DNA of 64,000 nucleotides, taken from Sulfitobacter albidus. GTDB taxonomy: Bacteria; Pseudomonadota; Alphaproteobacteria; Rhodobacterales; Rhodobacteraceae. A model generated the notes under the pieces. It was not told where the DNA came from. It worked only from the letters and a program-made list of their open reading frames with translations, and ran no database searches. Position numbers and translations under genes: made by a program. The DNA is taken from the NCBI RefSeq assembly GCF_018200035.1, contig NZ_CP073581.1, positions 3,344,501 through 3,408,500 of the forward strand, written 5' to 3'. Below, piece by piece: positions 8,330 through 16,709 of this stretch (its first letter is position 1; each line of letters starts with the position of its first letter).

Positions 8330-9313
8330 ATGTCCGATCTATTGAGCCTCGCGGGCCAGAATCTTCTGTCGCCGATCATTCTCAGTTTTGTTCTTGGTCT
8401 CGCGGCGTCGCTGGCCCGGTCGGATCTGAGCATCCCCGAAGCGGTCGCCAAGGGCATGTCGATCTATCTGCTGTTTGCCATCGGCTTCAAGGGCGGGGCG
8501 AGTGTTGCCTCCTACGGGCTGGACGCGCGGCTGGGATTTTCGCTGCTGGCGGGGGTGATCCTGTCGGCGCTGCTGCCACTCATTGCCTTTGCGCTGCTCA
8601 AGGTGATGACGGGGATGAGCCGCCTCGATGCGGCTGCGGTGGCTGCGCATTACGGCTCCATTTCGATCGTGACTTTTGTTGCCGCGACATCGGTTCTCGA
8701 AGGGCGCGGGGTGGAGTCCGAGGGCTATATGGTCGCTGTCGCCGCCGCGATGGAAGCGCCCGCGATCCTGTCGGCGCTATGGCTCATCTCGCGCGGGGGC
8801 GGGGATGCGGCAAAGGGGATGGATAGCGCGCTGATCCGCGAGATCATGCTGAACGGATCCATCGTGCTGCTGGTCGGCAGTTTCTTTATCGGCTGGGCCA
8901 CGGGGGAGCGGGGGCTGGCCGAAATCTCGAGTTTTATCGTCAATCCGTTCAAGGGTGTGCTGTGCCTTTTCCTGCTCGATATGGGGCTTGTTGCGGGGCG
9001 TGGGCTGCGCGGGGGCGGCAAGGTGCTGACGCCCGGCGTGCTGGCCTTCGGCGTGCTGATGCCCCTGATCGGGTCGGCCTTCGGGCTCGGTGCGGGGCTT
9101 TTGCTGGGGCTTAGCTCGGGCGGTGTGGCGCTGATGATGGTGCTGTCGGCCTCGGCGTCCTACATTGCGGTGCCCGCGGCGATGCGGGTCGCATTGCCCG
9201 AGGCGAACCCGTCGCTGTACCTGACGCTATCGCTGGGCGTAACATTTCCTTTTAACCTGACCGTCGGCATCCCCCTTTACGTGGGTGTCGCCATGGCAAT
9301 GACCGGAGGCTGA
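8330..9313 (+). CDS. sbtA: SbtA-like sodium-dependent bicarbonate transporter
   Basis: Inner-membrane permease of 327 residues with about ten helices in two inverted halves, matching the SbtA/DUF897 family of sodium-dependent bicarbonate transporters. The helix-breaking core segments are visible: AIGFKGGASVASYG near residue 45, AAHYGSISIVTFVAATSVLEGRG near residue 105, LLDMGLVAGRG near residue 215, and GVALMMVLSASASYIAVPAAMR near residue 265. In cyanobacteria SbtA is a high-affinity carbon-concentrating transporter shut by its PII partner SbtB; an SbtB-like gene follows four bases downstream. Confidence 0.88.
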   Translation: MSDLLSLAGQNLLSPIILSFVLGLAASLARSDLSIPEAVAKGMSIYLLFAIGFKGGASVASYGLDARLGFSLLAGVILSALLPLIAFALLKVMTGMSRLDAAAVAAHYGSISIVTFVAATSVLEGRGVESEGYMVAVAAAMEAPAILSALWLISRGGGDAAKGMDSALIREIMLNGSIVLLVGSFFIGWATGERGLAEISSFIVNPFKGVLCLFLLDMGLVAGRGLRGGGKVLTPGVLAFGVLMPLIGSAFGLGAGLLLGLSSGGVALMMVLSASASYIAVPAAMRVALPEANPSLYLTLSLGVTFPFNLTVGIPLYVGVAMAMTGG

Positions 9314-9317
9314 TCCG

Positions 9318-9629
9318 ATGCAGACTCACAAGGCTAAACGTGTGGAAATCACCATCGAGAACGTGATGCAGTCGCGGCTGACGAACGCGCTGGAGGGGGC
9401 GGGCGTGACCGGTTATTCCATCCTGCCCGTTCTCGGTGGGTCGGGTCGATCCGGCGCATGGACACGTGCCGGGCAGGTCAGCCGCGCGCAGGGGATGGTG
9501 CAGGTCGTGTGCATCATTCGCCCCGACAGGCTGGATGCTCTGCTGGATGCCGCTTTTGCGGTGGTCGAGCGGCACATCGGCGTGGTCAGTGTTGTCGATT
9601 GCGACGTGCTGCGGGCGGAGCGGTTCTGA
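9318..9629 (+). CDS. sbtB: SbtB-like PII signalling protein
   Basis: Small trimeric PII-like protein of 103 residues, predicted to sense adenine nucleotides and gate the bicarbonate transporter encoded just upstream. The ferredoxin-like PII pattern is seen in KRVEITIENVMQSRLTNALE, followed by ILPVLGGSGRSGAW, a long exposed loop equivalent to the T-loop, VQVVCIIRPDRLDALLDAAF, and the last strand VVSVVDCDVLRAERF. The C-terminal two-Cys redox loop of cyanobacterial SbtB is absent because the protein ends soon after the last strand. Function is inferred from the family and from the neighbour. Confidence 0.83.
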   Translation: MQTHKAKRVEITIENVMQSRLTNALEGAGVTGYSILPVLGGSGRSGAWTRAGQVSRAQGMVQVVCIIRPDRLDALLDAAFAVVERHIGVVSVVDCDVLRAERF

Positions 9630-9671
9630 ACCGTTAACGCGCCGTTAACCATGCACCGCGCAGGCTGGGGC

Positions 9672-10373
9672 ATGGAATTGGAATCGGTCATGCTCAAGCT
9701 CCCGCGGGAGCTGTTGTCGGGGGCGCAGCGGGTTGCGACGGCGCAGGATGTCACCATCGGGCATTTGGTACGCGTCCTTCTCAAGCGTGAGGTCGACCGG
9801 CAGCTGAATACCCCAAAGGTGCCCCCGGACCCACGGCTTATCGCGGCCCTTCAGGCGCTCCTCGCCACGGATATGGCCGCCGCGCGGGATTGGGAGGATC
9901 TGGCCGTGCGATTGCGCCCGCATGGCTATGCGCTGCGCCTCGCCGCGGGCGAGCTGATCGTGCGCAAGCTGAGCTGCGGTACACGTGTCTGCAAAGCGTC
10001 CGATCTGGGGATGGAATACGGCGATCTGGTGCGCCGTTTCGGCGGCCCGATGCCGGAGCACACACACGCGATGACACACCGCGGCGTTATGCCCGCCGGC
10101 AAGCTGGACGACCGCCGCCATGGGTTACTGAGCGCGCAGCTCGCCGCCGCCACCTGCTGGCCTGATCTGATTGCGCGCCTTGCCCGCGAGGGGATGGAGA
10201 TGCGCGCGCTGGGCGCGGGTCTGGGGATATACGTCAGATCGACTGGTCGGCATCTGTGCAACACGGATGCGATTGGCGCGTCCTATGATGCGCTGATTGC
10301 ACGGTTTGGTGAACCCTTGCCAGAGAGGGGCGGCGATATCGCAGGGGCTCCGCTGACCGCGACACGAACCTAG
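9672..10373 (+). CDS. Ribbon-helix-helix-type protein with a duplicated ~57-residue module
   Basis: Uncharacterised protein of 233 residues from the ATG at 9672 (MELESVMLKLPREL); the earlier ATG at 9651 lacks a ribosome-binding site. Residues ~1-42 fit a ribbon-helix-helix DNA-binding unit: a short strand (VMLKLPREL), then two helices. The rest holds two copies of one module, at about residues 75-132 and 162-219. Shared landmarks are W-x-DL-x-x-RL, a Gly at the end of the helix, a G-x-L strand, and a closing Y-x-x-L-x-x-RFG-x-P. Such W..L..L...G..G modules also occur at the ends of relaxase-type proteins. It may be a DNA-binding protein that uses the repeats to dimerise or bind a partner; that is inference. 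Confidence 0.6.
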   Translation: MELESVMLKLPRELLSGAQRVATAQDVTIGHLVRVLLKREVDRQLNTPKVPPDPRLIAALQALLATDMAAARDWEDLAVRLRPHGYALRLAAGELIVRKLSCGTRVCKASDLGMEYGDLVRRFGGPMPEHTHAMTHRGVMPAGKLDDRRHGLLSAQLAAATCWPDLIARLAREGMEMRALGAGLGIYVRSTGRHLCNTDAIGASYDALIARFGEPLPERGGDIAGAPLTATRT

Positions 10374-10547
10374 GGCCACATGGCGCCCCCGGCCTGAGAA
10401 AAAAGCGGGTCTGATCAAATTGATGGTATGGGCGCCGCTGTGCGTGGCCAATCATGGCAAATTCGCGCGGACAAAGCGCGGATCCCGTTTGCTGCGCGCC
10501 GCGCCTCCGGTCGATTGCCTCCCGCAGTGGCGGACGTATGCCGACAA

Positions 10548-12152
10548 CTATCGCAGATTGGTGCCTTCGGGCCAGCGGATGTCCTGCTCGAGCGTGATTG
10601 CCCGCTCCCCGCCAGCGCCAAGCGTAAATGACCATTCCAGCAACCCGCGGGTGTCATCGACATTCGCTGTGGTCGGGGCTGGATCAGCGGCCCAGTTGAC
10701 CGTCAGATCGTCCTGTTCGCTGTAGGGCACGGCCTCACGCAGCTCAACTTCCCAGCTCTCCTGACCAAGGTTTTCGATCTCCAGACGGGTAAATTGCAGT
10801 CGCTGGTTGCTGCGGTTGATAATGCCGCGATCCCCGTCGCTGCGATCGAGCACGGTGCGCGTCAGGCGCAGATCCTCGATCGGGCCAAAGGCCTGCGTGA
10901 TCGAGGCACCTGCGGCAACGGCCGCAAACGCGGTTTGCCCGACAAGACCACCGTCGACGAAGAGCTGTGCCACGGGGGCGGCAAGCAACGGCTCGGCGCT
11001 GGAATTAACGGCCTCGGCCATCAGAAAGGCGGTGGTATCGAAGGCAGGTACCGCGCGGGCGAACAGCCGCGCGTCAAAGCGCAATGTATCGAGGGCAACG
11101 CGCGCGCCATCGGCGCCGGGGGCGATATCGATGCTCTCCGGTACGGGATAGCTCACCCCCGGTCCGTCGAAATTCGCGGCTACCGCCCCGCTTTCCGCCA
11201 TGACGGGTTCAACGGCGGCGGCGAAATCACTTGCCGCCGCGCGGGATTGAAGCTGCGCCCGACCGGGTTCCTCAAAGCGCAGCAGTGGCGGGAAAAGGGT
11301 CGAGGGGCTGACCTGCCCCGATGGGCTGAGCGTCGAGAGTGTGACGCGCACGTCACGCCAGCTTTCGGCGCTGTTTTGAAAAACGGTGGCGCCGCGCCGC
11401 AAGGCAAGCGTTTCGGTCTCACGATCAAGAAACAGATCGTATGTCGGCTGCCAGGAGGCAGAGACGGGGTATTGCGTGCTGACAGTGACCTCGCCCGCGT
11501 CGGGGACGGAGATCGACAGCACCAGCAGTGCACCGGGATCGGCAGGCGGTGTGAGGGCTGCGAGGGCCGCGCGGGCGTCGCTGAGCGCCTCCTCGAGATC
11601 AGGGCGCTGTGCGCTGATCTCGCGGGCCGATCGCTCGGCGGCAACGCGGGCCTGTGTGCCGCTCAGCGTCTGTGCCTCGATCATCCTTGCCACATTCGCG
11701 AGCGCATCCGGGTCCGAGGGCAGTGTCTTGCTTGACCAAAGGCCCGACAGAAACGTCACGCGCGCTTCAGCGGCGCTGGCAACGAGGCGCGCGTCCTCGA
11801 TGCGGTCGTCAAGTTGGCGCAAATCCTCCTCCGCCTGCTCCACCTCCGCACGGGCGGCGGTGATCTCGGGGGTGTCTGCGTCGGGGGCGGGGGGCAACGC
11901 ATTCTGGCGCAGGCGAGTGCTGCGTAGGGTGGCGCCATCGACCGTGACGCGCAGCCGTGCGGGGTCAATCCCGCGCGGCAGGTCGGGCAGGATGATTTCA
12001 TGCGCGCCCGCTGCTACCGCCACGTCGATCTGTCGGGTCACGGTAGCAAAACCGGGATAGACTGTCACGGATGTCGGCGCGGAGGTGGCCGTGTAGGTTT
12101 CGGCAAGGGCCGGACCGGTGAGGATCAGCAAAGCGGTGAGGGCGAGGCGCAT
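10548..12152 (-). CDS. DUF4139 (MuiA-like) secreted protein
   Basis: Exported protein of 534 residues from the ATG at 12150-12152 (MRLALTALLILTGPALA is a clear signal peptide). Residues ~20-120 are the N-terminal DUF4140-type strand region (SVTVYPGFATVTRQ), followed by a coiled-coil hairpin (residues ~110-215, AEVEQAEEDLRQLDDRIEDA), and then the large DUF4139 beta domain (SASWQPTYDLFLDRET, GEERAITLEQDIRWPEG). The family is known as mucoidy-inhibitor-like but its biochemical role is not established. It stands alone downstream of the asd terminator. Confidence 0.85.
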   Translation of the reverse strand: MRLALTALLILTGPALAETYTATSAPTSVTVYPGFATVTRQIDVAVAAGAHEIILPDLPRGIDPARLRVTVDGATLRSTRLRQNALPPAPDADTPEITAARAEVEQAEEDLRQLDDRIEDARLVASAAEARVTFLSGLWSSKTLPSDPDALANVARMIEAQTLSGTQARVAAERSAREISAQRPDLEEALSDARAALAALTPPADPGALLVLSISVPDAGEVTVSTQYPVSASWQPTYDLFLDRETETLALRRGATVFQNSAESWRDVRVTLSTLSPSGQVSPSTLFPPLLRFEEPGRAQLQSRAAASDFAAAVEPVMAESGAVAANFDGPGVSYPVPESIDIAPGADGARVALDTLRFDARLFARAVPAFDTTAFLMAEAVNSSAEPLLAAPVAQLFVDGGLVGQTAFAAVAAGASITQAFGPIEDLRLTRTVLDRSDGDRGIINRSNQRLQFTRLEIENLGQESWEVELREAVPYSEQDDLTVNWAADPAPTTANVDDTRGLLEWSFTLGAGGERAITLEQDIRWPEGTNLR

Positions 12153-12200
12153 GGCGGGTCTCCTGTGTGTTGGATCAAACATGCCCCGCCGCGTGCCAAA

Positions 12201-12226
12201 GAAAAAGGGGCGCCGTGGGGCACCCC
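12201..12226 (-). terminator. Intrinsic terminator of asd
   Basis: Read leftwards, GGGG-T-GCC pairs with GGC-G-CCCC (eight pairs including one G.T) around a CCAC loop and is followed by TTTTTCTTT. It lies 28 bases beyond the asd stop. Confidence 0.85.
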
Positions 12227-12253
12227 TTCCGCAATTGTTCGTTTCGGCGGGTT

Positions 12254-13276
12254 TCAGCCCTTCTTGAGCACTTCGCGGCCCAGAAGCTCTGCGATCTGCA
12301 CGGCGTTCAGGGCTGCCCCCTTGCGCAGGTTGTCGCTGACGCACCACATGTTCAGGCCGTTGTCGATAGTGCTGTCCTGGCGAATGCGGCTGATGAAGGT
12401 CGCAAAATCGCCCACGCATTCGATGGGCGTGACGTATCCGCCATCCTCGCGCTTGTCGATCACCATGACACCGGGCGCCTCGCGCAGGATGTCGCGCGCT
12501 TCGTTCTCGTCAAGGTGGTCTTCGAACTCGATGTTGATCGCCTCGGAATGGCCGACAAAGACCGGCACGCGCACGCAAGTGGCCGTGACCTTGATCGACG
12601 GATCGACGATCTTTTTGGTTTCGGCGACCATCTTCCATTCTTCCTTGGTCTCGCCGCTGTCCATGAACACGTCGATATGCGGGATCACGTTGAACGCGAT
12701 CTGCTTGGTGAACTTCGACGGGGGCACGTCGGACGTCGGATTGTAGATGGATTTGGTCTGATCCCACAGCTCGTCCGCGCCTTCCTTGCCCGCGCCGGAG
12801 ACGGATTGATAGGTGCTGACCACGACGCGCTTGATGCGCGCGCGGTCGTGCAGGGGCTTGAGCGCCACCACCATCTGCGCGGTCGAGCAGTTGGGATTGG
12901 CGATGATGTTCTTCTTGGAATAGCCGTGGATGGCCTGCGGGTTCACTTCGGGCACGATCAACGGAATCTCGCTGTCGTAGCGGTAGAGCGATGAGTTGTC
13001 GATCACCACGCAGCCTGCCGCGGCGGCCTTGGGCGCGTATTTCTTTGTCGCCTCGGAGCCGACGGCAAACAGGGCCATATCCCAACCCGCAAAGTCGAAG
13101 GTATCGAGGTCTTTCGTCTTGAGTGTCTTGTCACCAAAGCTGACTTCCGTGCCCAGCGATTTGCGGCTGGCAAGGACCGTGATTTCATCCACGGGGAACT
13201 GGCGCTCGGCCAGGATGTTCAGCATTTCACGGCCCACGTTTCCGGTGGCACCCGCGATGACGACGCGATAACCCAT
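12254..13276 (-). CDS. asd: Aspartate-semialdehyde dehydrogenase
   Basis: Reduces aspartyl-phosphate to aspartate semialdehyde with NADPH, the branch step to lysine/diaminopimelate, threonine and methionine. The protein has 340 residues, the usual length. GATGNVGREML near the N-terminus is the NADP-binding loop; NPNCSTAQMV places the nucleophile Cys at residue 130; TYQSVSGAGKEG and the later HSEAINIEF segment are family-conserved. The ribosome-binding site GGAGAG precedes the ATG. It is monocistronic, with a strong terminator on its 3' side. Confidence 0.97.
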   Translation of the reverse strand: MGYRVVIAGATGNVGREMLNILAERQFPVDEITVLASRKSLGTEVSFGDKTLKTKDLDTFDFAGWDMALFAVGSEATKKYAPKAAAAGCVVIDNSSLYRYDSEIPLIVPEVNPQAIHGYSKKNIIANPNCSTAQMVVALKPLHDRARIKRVVVSTYQSVSGAGKEGADELWDQTKSIYNPTSDVPPSKFTKQIAFNVIPHIDVFMDSGETKEEWKMVAETKKIVDPSIKVTATCVRVPVFVGHSEAINIEFEDHLDENEARDILREAPGVMVIDKREDGGYVTPIECVGDFATFISRIRQDSTIDNGLNMWCVSDNLRKGAALNAVQIAELLGREVLKKG

Positions 13277-13350
13277 TTTTTCTCTCCAATTAGGGTGGGT
13301 AGTGCGCGCCTGTTATACGCGATTGCCCCGGTTGGAAAGGGGCGCGGCGC

Positions 13351-14544
13351 TCACGTTGGCGCGTCGCGGGAAAACAGATACACCGCAAGCCCCAGCGTCA
13401 GCAGCGCGGCAAAGAAGATCAGGATCATCCAATAGGGCGCGACCGCACCGGCCGCAGGGTCAACGCCGCTGTAGATTCGCCCGGTCGCGAATTGCGCGAT
13501 GCCCACACCCCCGATGGAGCACAGGTTCAGCATCGTGACCCCGCGCCCGACCAGATGCGGCGGCAGGAAGCTGCGCCCGTGGGCCATGATCGCGGGATAG
13601 GTCGAGCCAAAAAAGCCTATCAGGCACATGATCGCCGCGACATACAGGATCGAGCGGTCCGGCGCGCCGATCAGCGCCAGCGTCGATATCAGCAGCAGCG
13701 CAGAGCCGCCAAAGATGATCCATTTGCGGCTGGGGATGATGCGGTCGGCGGCGGAATAGGCCATCGGCCCCACGACCATCGCCAGACCCATGGCAAGGCT
13801 GGCCTGCCCGATCACGCGGGGCGGGGCGGCAAAGACCTCGGCCAGATAGGGGCCGATCCACAGGCCGCGCAGCGCGCCGACCTCGGCGTAGCTGACCAGC
13901 ATCAGCGGAAAGATGAACCAAAGCGCGCGGATGCGCAGCACGGCGGCAAAACTGCCGACCTCGGTCTGCGGGCCCTTCACCGGGTCACGCACCAGCACGA
14001 GAATCCCCAGCGCGGTGGCCGAAGACGCGGCACAGAGCGCCCACATCGCCGCGCGCCAGCCAATCGTCTCGGCGGCGAGCGTCATGGGGTAGGAGGCGAC
14101 GAGATTACCCAGCGTGCCGATCCCGACCATGAGGGCGGCAAGAAAGGCAAAGCGATCCGTCGGGTGATCCAGCGCAAATATGTAATAGCTTGCCATCAGT
14201 ACGGGCGCGCAGCCCACGCCGATCAGTGTCATCGCGACCGAGATATGCAGCGGGCTGCTCGCCAGCGCGAACACCGCCGATCCGCCACCCGCGCCCAGCA
14301 GCATCAACCCGGCGGCGGTCCGGCGGGGTCCGTGGGTATCCAGCGCCCAGCCGATGGGCGGCTGCAACGCGGCAAAGGCGATGAACCACAGCCCCGAGGC
14401 AAAGGCGAGATCCTGCGGCGTGGCACCCAGATCGCTTTGCAGGAACGGGCTGAGCACCGCCAGAAAGGCGCGAAAGAACTGGCTGAGCACATAGGCAAAG
14501 GCCAGCAGGGCAAGGCCCGCGTTCACCCGCGCGTGGCCTGCCAT
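13351..14544 (-). CDS. MFS transporter
   Basis: Major facilitator superfamily permease of 397 residues with twelve predicted helices. The loop between helices 2 and 3 carries the family pattern (GWALDTHGPRRTAAG). The substrate is unknown. Its first 22 bases overlap the end of the aldolase gene in another frame, so it is likely translated from the same mRNA; it could import a compound metabolised by the aldolase, or the link may only be positional. Confidence 0.85.
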   Translation of the reverse strand: MAGHARVNAGLALLAFAYVLSQFFRAFLAVLSPFLQSDLGATPQDLAFASGLWFIAFAALQPPIGWALDTHGPRRTAAGLMLLGAGGGSAVFALASSPLHISVAMTLIGVGCAPVLMASYYIFALDHPTDRFAFLAALMVGIGTLGNLVASYPMTLAAETIGWRAAMWALCAASSATALGILVLVRDPVKGPQTEVGSFAAVLRIRALWFIFPLMLVSYAEVGALRGLWIGPYLAEVFAAPPRVIGQASLAMGLAMVVGPMAYSAADRIIPSRKWIIFGGSALLLISTLALIGAPDRSILYVAAIMCLIGFFGSTYPAIMAHGRSFLPPHLVGRGVTMLNLCSIGGVGIAQFATGRIYSGVDPAAGAVAPYWMILIFFAALLTLGLAVYLFSRDAPT

Positions 14545-15299
14545 TTGGCCGCAAGGCCGCGGGCGGCGGTGCCCAGCAACAGCACGTCCGCGCCAACGGC
14601 CACGAATTGCGCGCCCGCCTCAAGCGCGGCGTTGGTCATCGGATCGCGGGTCGACAGGATGCCGGGCGCCTTGCCCGCCGCGCGGATCCGGGTGATCGCG
14701 TCCATGATTGCGGCCTGTACGTCGGGGTGTTCGGGATTGCTCATGTGGCCCATGTCGGCGGCCAGATCGGAAGGGCCGATAAAGACGCCGTGCACGCCCT
14801 CGACGGCAAGGATCTCATCCAGCGCGGCCAGCCCCGCGCGATTTTCGACCTGCACCAGAAGGCAGATCTGCGCGTCCGCCGTCTTGCCGTAGTCGGCGAT
14901 GGTGCTGAACCCTGCCGCGCGGCTCAGCGCAAAGCCGACACCGCGCACGCCGTGGGGCGGGTAGGTGACGTCGCGCACCAGCTGTTCGGCCTGTGCGGCG
15001 CTTTCCACCATGGGCACCAGCAGCGTCTGCGCGCCCAGATCGAGCATTTGTTTGATGATGACCGTATCGCCCACGGGCACGCGCACCACCGGGTGCGCGG
15101 GTGTGCCTGCCAGCACTTGCAGTGCGTTGAGCGTGGCGCGGTAATCCTGCGGCCCGTGTTCTCCGTCGATGACCAGCCAGTCGAAACCGGCGTGGCCCAT
15201 CAGCTCGGTCGTGAAACCGGTCGGGATGCCGAGCCAGCAGCCGAATTGAATCTCGCCGTCAGCGAGCGCTTTCTTGAAGGGGTTGATCGGTGCCGGCAT
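14523..15299 (-). CDS. HpcH/HpaI-family aldolase
   Basis: Class II metal-dependent pyruvate aldolase of 258 residues from the ATG at 15297-15299 (MPAPINPFKKALADGE); the frame is open further upstream but that part lacks family similarity. Diagnostic segments are GCWLGIPTGFTTELMGHAGFDWLVIDGEHGP near the start, VRVPVGDTVIIKQMLDLGAQTLLVPMVESAAQ, QVENRAGLAALDEI with the metal-binding Glu, and FIGPSDLAADMGH with the metal-binding Asp. The family cleaves 2-keto-3-deoxy (or 4-hydroxy-2-keto) acids to pyruvate and an aldehyde; the exact substrate is not evident. It overlaps both neighbours. Confidence 0.92.
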   Translation of the reverse strand: MPAPINPFKKALADGEIQFGCWLGIPTGFTTELMGHAGFDWLVIDGEHGPQDYRATLNALQVLAGTPAHPVVRVPVGDTVIIKQMLDLGAQTLLVPMVESAAQAEQLVRDVTYPPHGVRGVGFALSRAAGFSTIADYGKTADAQICLLVQVENRAGLAALDEILAVEGVHGVFIGPSDLAADMGHMSNPEHPDVQAAIMDAITRIRAAGKAPGILSTRDPMTNAALEAGAQFVAVGADVLLLGTAARGLAAKWQATRG

Positions 15300-15723
15300 G
15301 GGTCTGGTCCTCGTCCTGTTCGACGGGACTTTGCGCCACGGGCGCGTCTTTGACCAGTGCTTGTGTGGCCGTGGCGGCGCGGGCGAGCCGGGCGCGCAGG
15401 GCGGCGGCACGGGTCGCCGTGCGGCCTGTGGTTTGCAGCGGGGCCGTCGCCCGTGCGATGCCCGCAGCGCCGGGCGCCTGCACGACTCCCTCACGCAGCA
15501 GCGAAGAGAAAAGCGCGTTGGCCTGCGCCGGTGTCAGACCCAGATGCCGCGCCAGCATCGCGGGGCTTGACCGCCCCTGCGCCCGCACGATCAGCGTGGC
15601 CCAGGCCCGCGCCGTGGGCGGGATCGCCGGTGCCGCGACCGCCGCCGCACGCACCCGTGCGAACGGCACCAGTGCGCTGCCCGCCAGCGCCCCCAAACCG
15701 GCAAGAAAGCTGCGGCGCCTCAT
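15259..15723 (-). CDS. Tat-signal-like protein with winged-helix-like segment, function unknown
   Basis: Protein of 154 residues. The N-terminus MRRRSFLAGLGALAGSALVPFARVRA looks like a twin-arginine signal (RRRSFL followed by a hydrophobic stretch). Residues ~38-85 (TARAWATLIVRAQGRSSPAM, LARHLGLTPAQANALFSSLL, REGVVQAP) resemble a MarR-like helix-turn-helix with a wing, which is odd on a protein that seems exported. The C-terminal third is low-complexity, Ala-rich and charged. Its last 41 bases overlap the aldolase start and it follows the membrane winged-helix gene by one base. I know similar uncharacterised proteins only from Rhodobacteraceae. Confidence 0.68.
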   Translation of the reverse strand: MRRRSFLAGLGALAGSALVPFARVRAAAVAAPAIPPTARAWATLIVRAQGRSSPAMLARHLGLTPAQANALFSSLLREGVVQAPGAAGIARATAPLQTTGRTATRAAALRARLARAATATQALVKDAPVAQSPVEQDEDQTHAGTDQPLQESAR

Positions 15724-15724
15724 C

Positions 15725-16429
15725 TCACAGCACCTTGATCACGTCTTTGTCGATGGCCAGCATATAGCCGCGCCGCGCGATGTTCTTGACCAGCAATTCC
15801 GCCACGATCTGATTGCCCAAAGTATCGCGCAGGCGTTTGATGCGTGTCGCCCCTGCGGCCTCCTCGCAATCCACTGCCGCGCGGCCGGAGATCACCGCTT
15901 CGATCTCGCTGCCCGACATCACGTCATCGTCCATGCGCGCCTCGGCCAAAACCGCCAGCGTCTCCATCGCCGCATCGGTCAGTTTGAAGCCAAGGTTGTT
16001 GAGGTAAACCTTGTTCTCCTCGCGGCTGATCAGAAGGGAGTTCACCTGTATCCCCGCGCGTTCAATCTGCGCCATGCGGCGGTTAAAGCCGATCAGCATC
16101 ACCAGAAACACGACCGCCGCCACCAGCATAGCCGCGGCAAAGACCAGCAAAACAGTGACCAGAAGCCGGTAATTCGTCAGCGTGTCGGAAAACGCGGTGC
16201 CCGATTGCGCCAGGATCTCCAGGAGCTTGATCTCGGCGGCGGAGGTCAGATCGTCGTTTTCGATAAAGATCCGTTCGACCCGCGCATTGAACGCATTGGC
16301 GTCGGGCAGGGCCAGAAACATCACGACTGCGCCCACCAGCAACAGGGCAACCACGGCGCCGATCCCGACGCCCACGATCCGCCCGCCCGAGCGGCGGATA
16401 TCAGAAGCGGAGGAAATTTGATCCGGCAC
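15725..16429 (-). CDS. Two-TM membrane protein with cytoplasmic winged-helix (OmpR-type) domain
   Basis: Uncharacterised protein of 234 residues. I chose the GTG at 16427-16429, which has AGGAG five bases upstream; an ATG at 16477 would sit deep in the preceding gene and lacks such a site. TM helix 1 spans about residues 17-41 and TM helix 2 about 86-113, with a ~45-residue acidic loop between them. After the second helix, residues ~135-225 look like an OmpR/PhoB winged-helix: LTDAAMETLAVLAEA, then GSEIEAVISG, then GATRIKRLRDTLGNQIVAELLV and NIARRGYML, which matches the recognition helix and GYxL wing. A membrane-tethered transcription regulator is the simplest reading, but it is inference. 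It overlaps the upstream secreted-protein gene by 29 bases. Confidence 0.75.
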   Translation of the reverse strand: MPDQISSASDIRRSGGRIVGVGIGAVVALLLVGAVVMFLALPDANAFNARVERIFIENDDLTSAAEIKLLEILAQSGTAFSDTLTNYRLLVTVLLVFAAAMLVAAVVFLVMLIGFNRRMAQIERAGIQVNSLLISREENKVYLNNLGFKLTDAAMETLAVLAEARMDDDVMSGSEIEAVISGRAAVDCEEAAGATRIKRLRDTLGNQIVAELLVKNIARRGYMLAIDKDVIKVL

Positions 16430-16685
16430 TGTCTCTCCTTTGCTCAAGACCTTCGGGGCCAAAGACCGACACGACATTCAGCAGCGTCCAGCCGCGCGCG
16501 CCCAGACGGCGCGCCAACTCGTCCCGCGCGGCATTGCGTGAGCAGTCGCCGCGCAGCTCGGCCACACCGTAGTGCAGCCGCAGCGGATTGTCCTGTTTCG
16601 CCTTATAGTCGGCGTAGCAATCGGCCGCCTGCGCGGGCAGGGCCAGCGTGCCGATCAGCGTGAGGGAAAGAAGAAGGTGTTTCAT
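16401..16685 (-). CDS. Small secreted protein with two cysteines, function unknown
   Basis: Exported protein of 94 residues. MKHLLLSLTLIGTLALPAQA is a typical Sec signal with an AQA cleavage site. The mature part (~74 residues) has two Cys (CYADYKAK near its start and GDCSRNAARDEL in the middle) that could form a disulphide, and a Trp/Leu-rich strand region (ARGWTLLNVVSVFG). I do not recognise the family. It heads the leftward run 16685-13351 and its upstream side holds the double palindrome at 16710-16742, so that element may control this operon. Confidence 0.7.
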   Translation of the reverse strand: MKHLLLSLTLIGTLALPAQAADCYADYKAKQDNPLRLHYGVAELRGDCSRNAARDELARRLGARGWTLLNVVSVFGPEGLEQRRDSAGSNFLRF

Positions 16686-16709
16686 GTCCCCTTGATGCGT
16701 TGGGACGCG

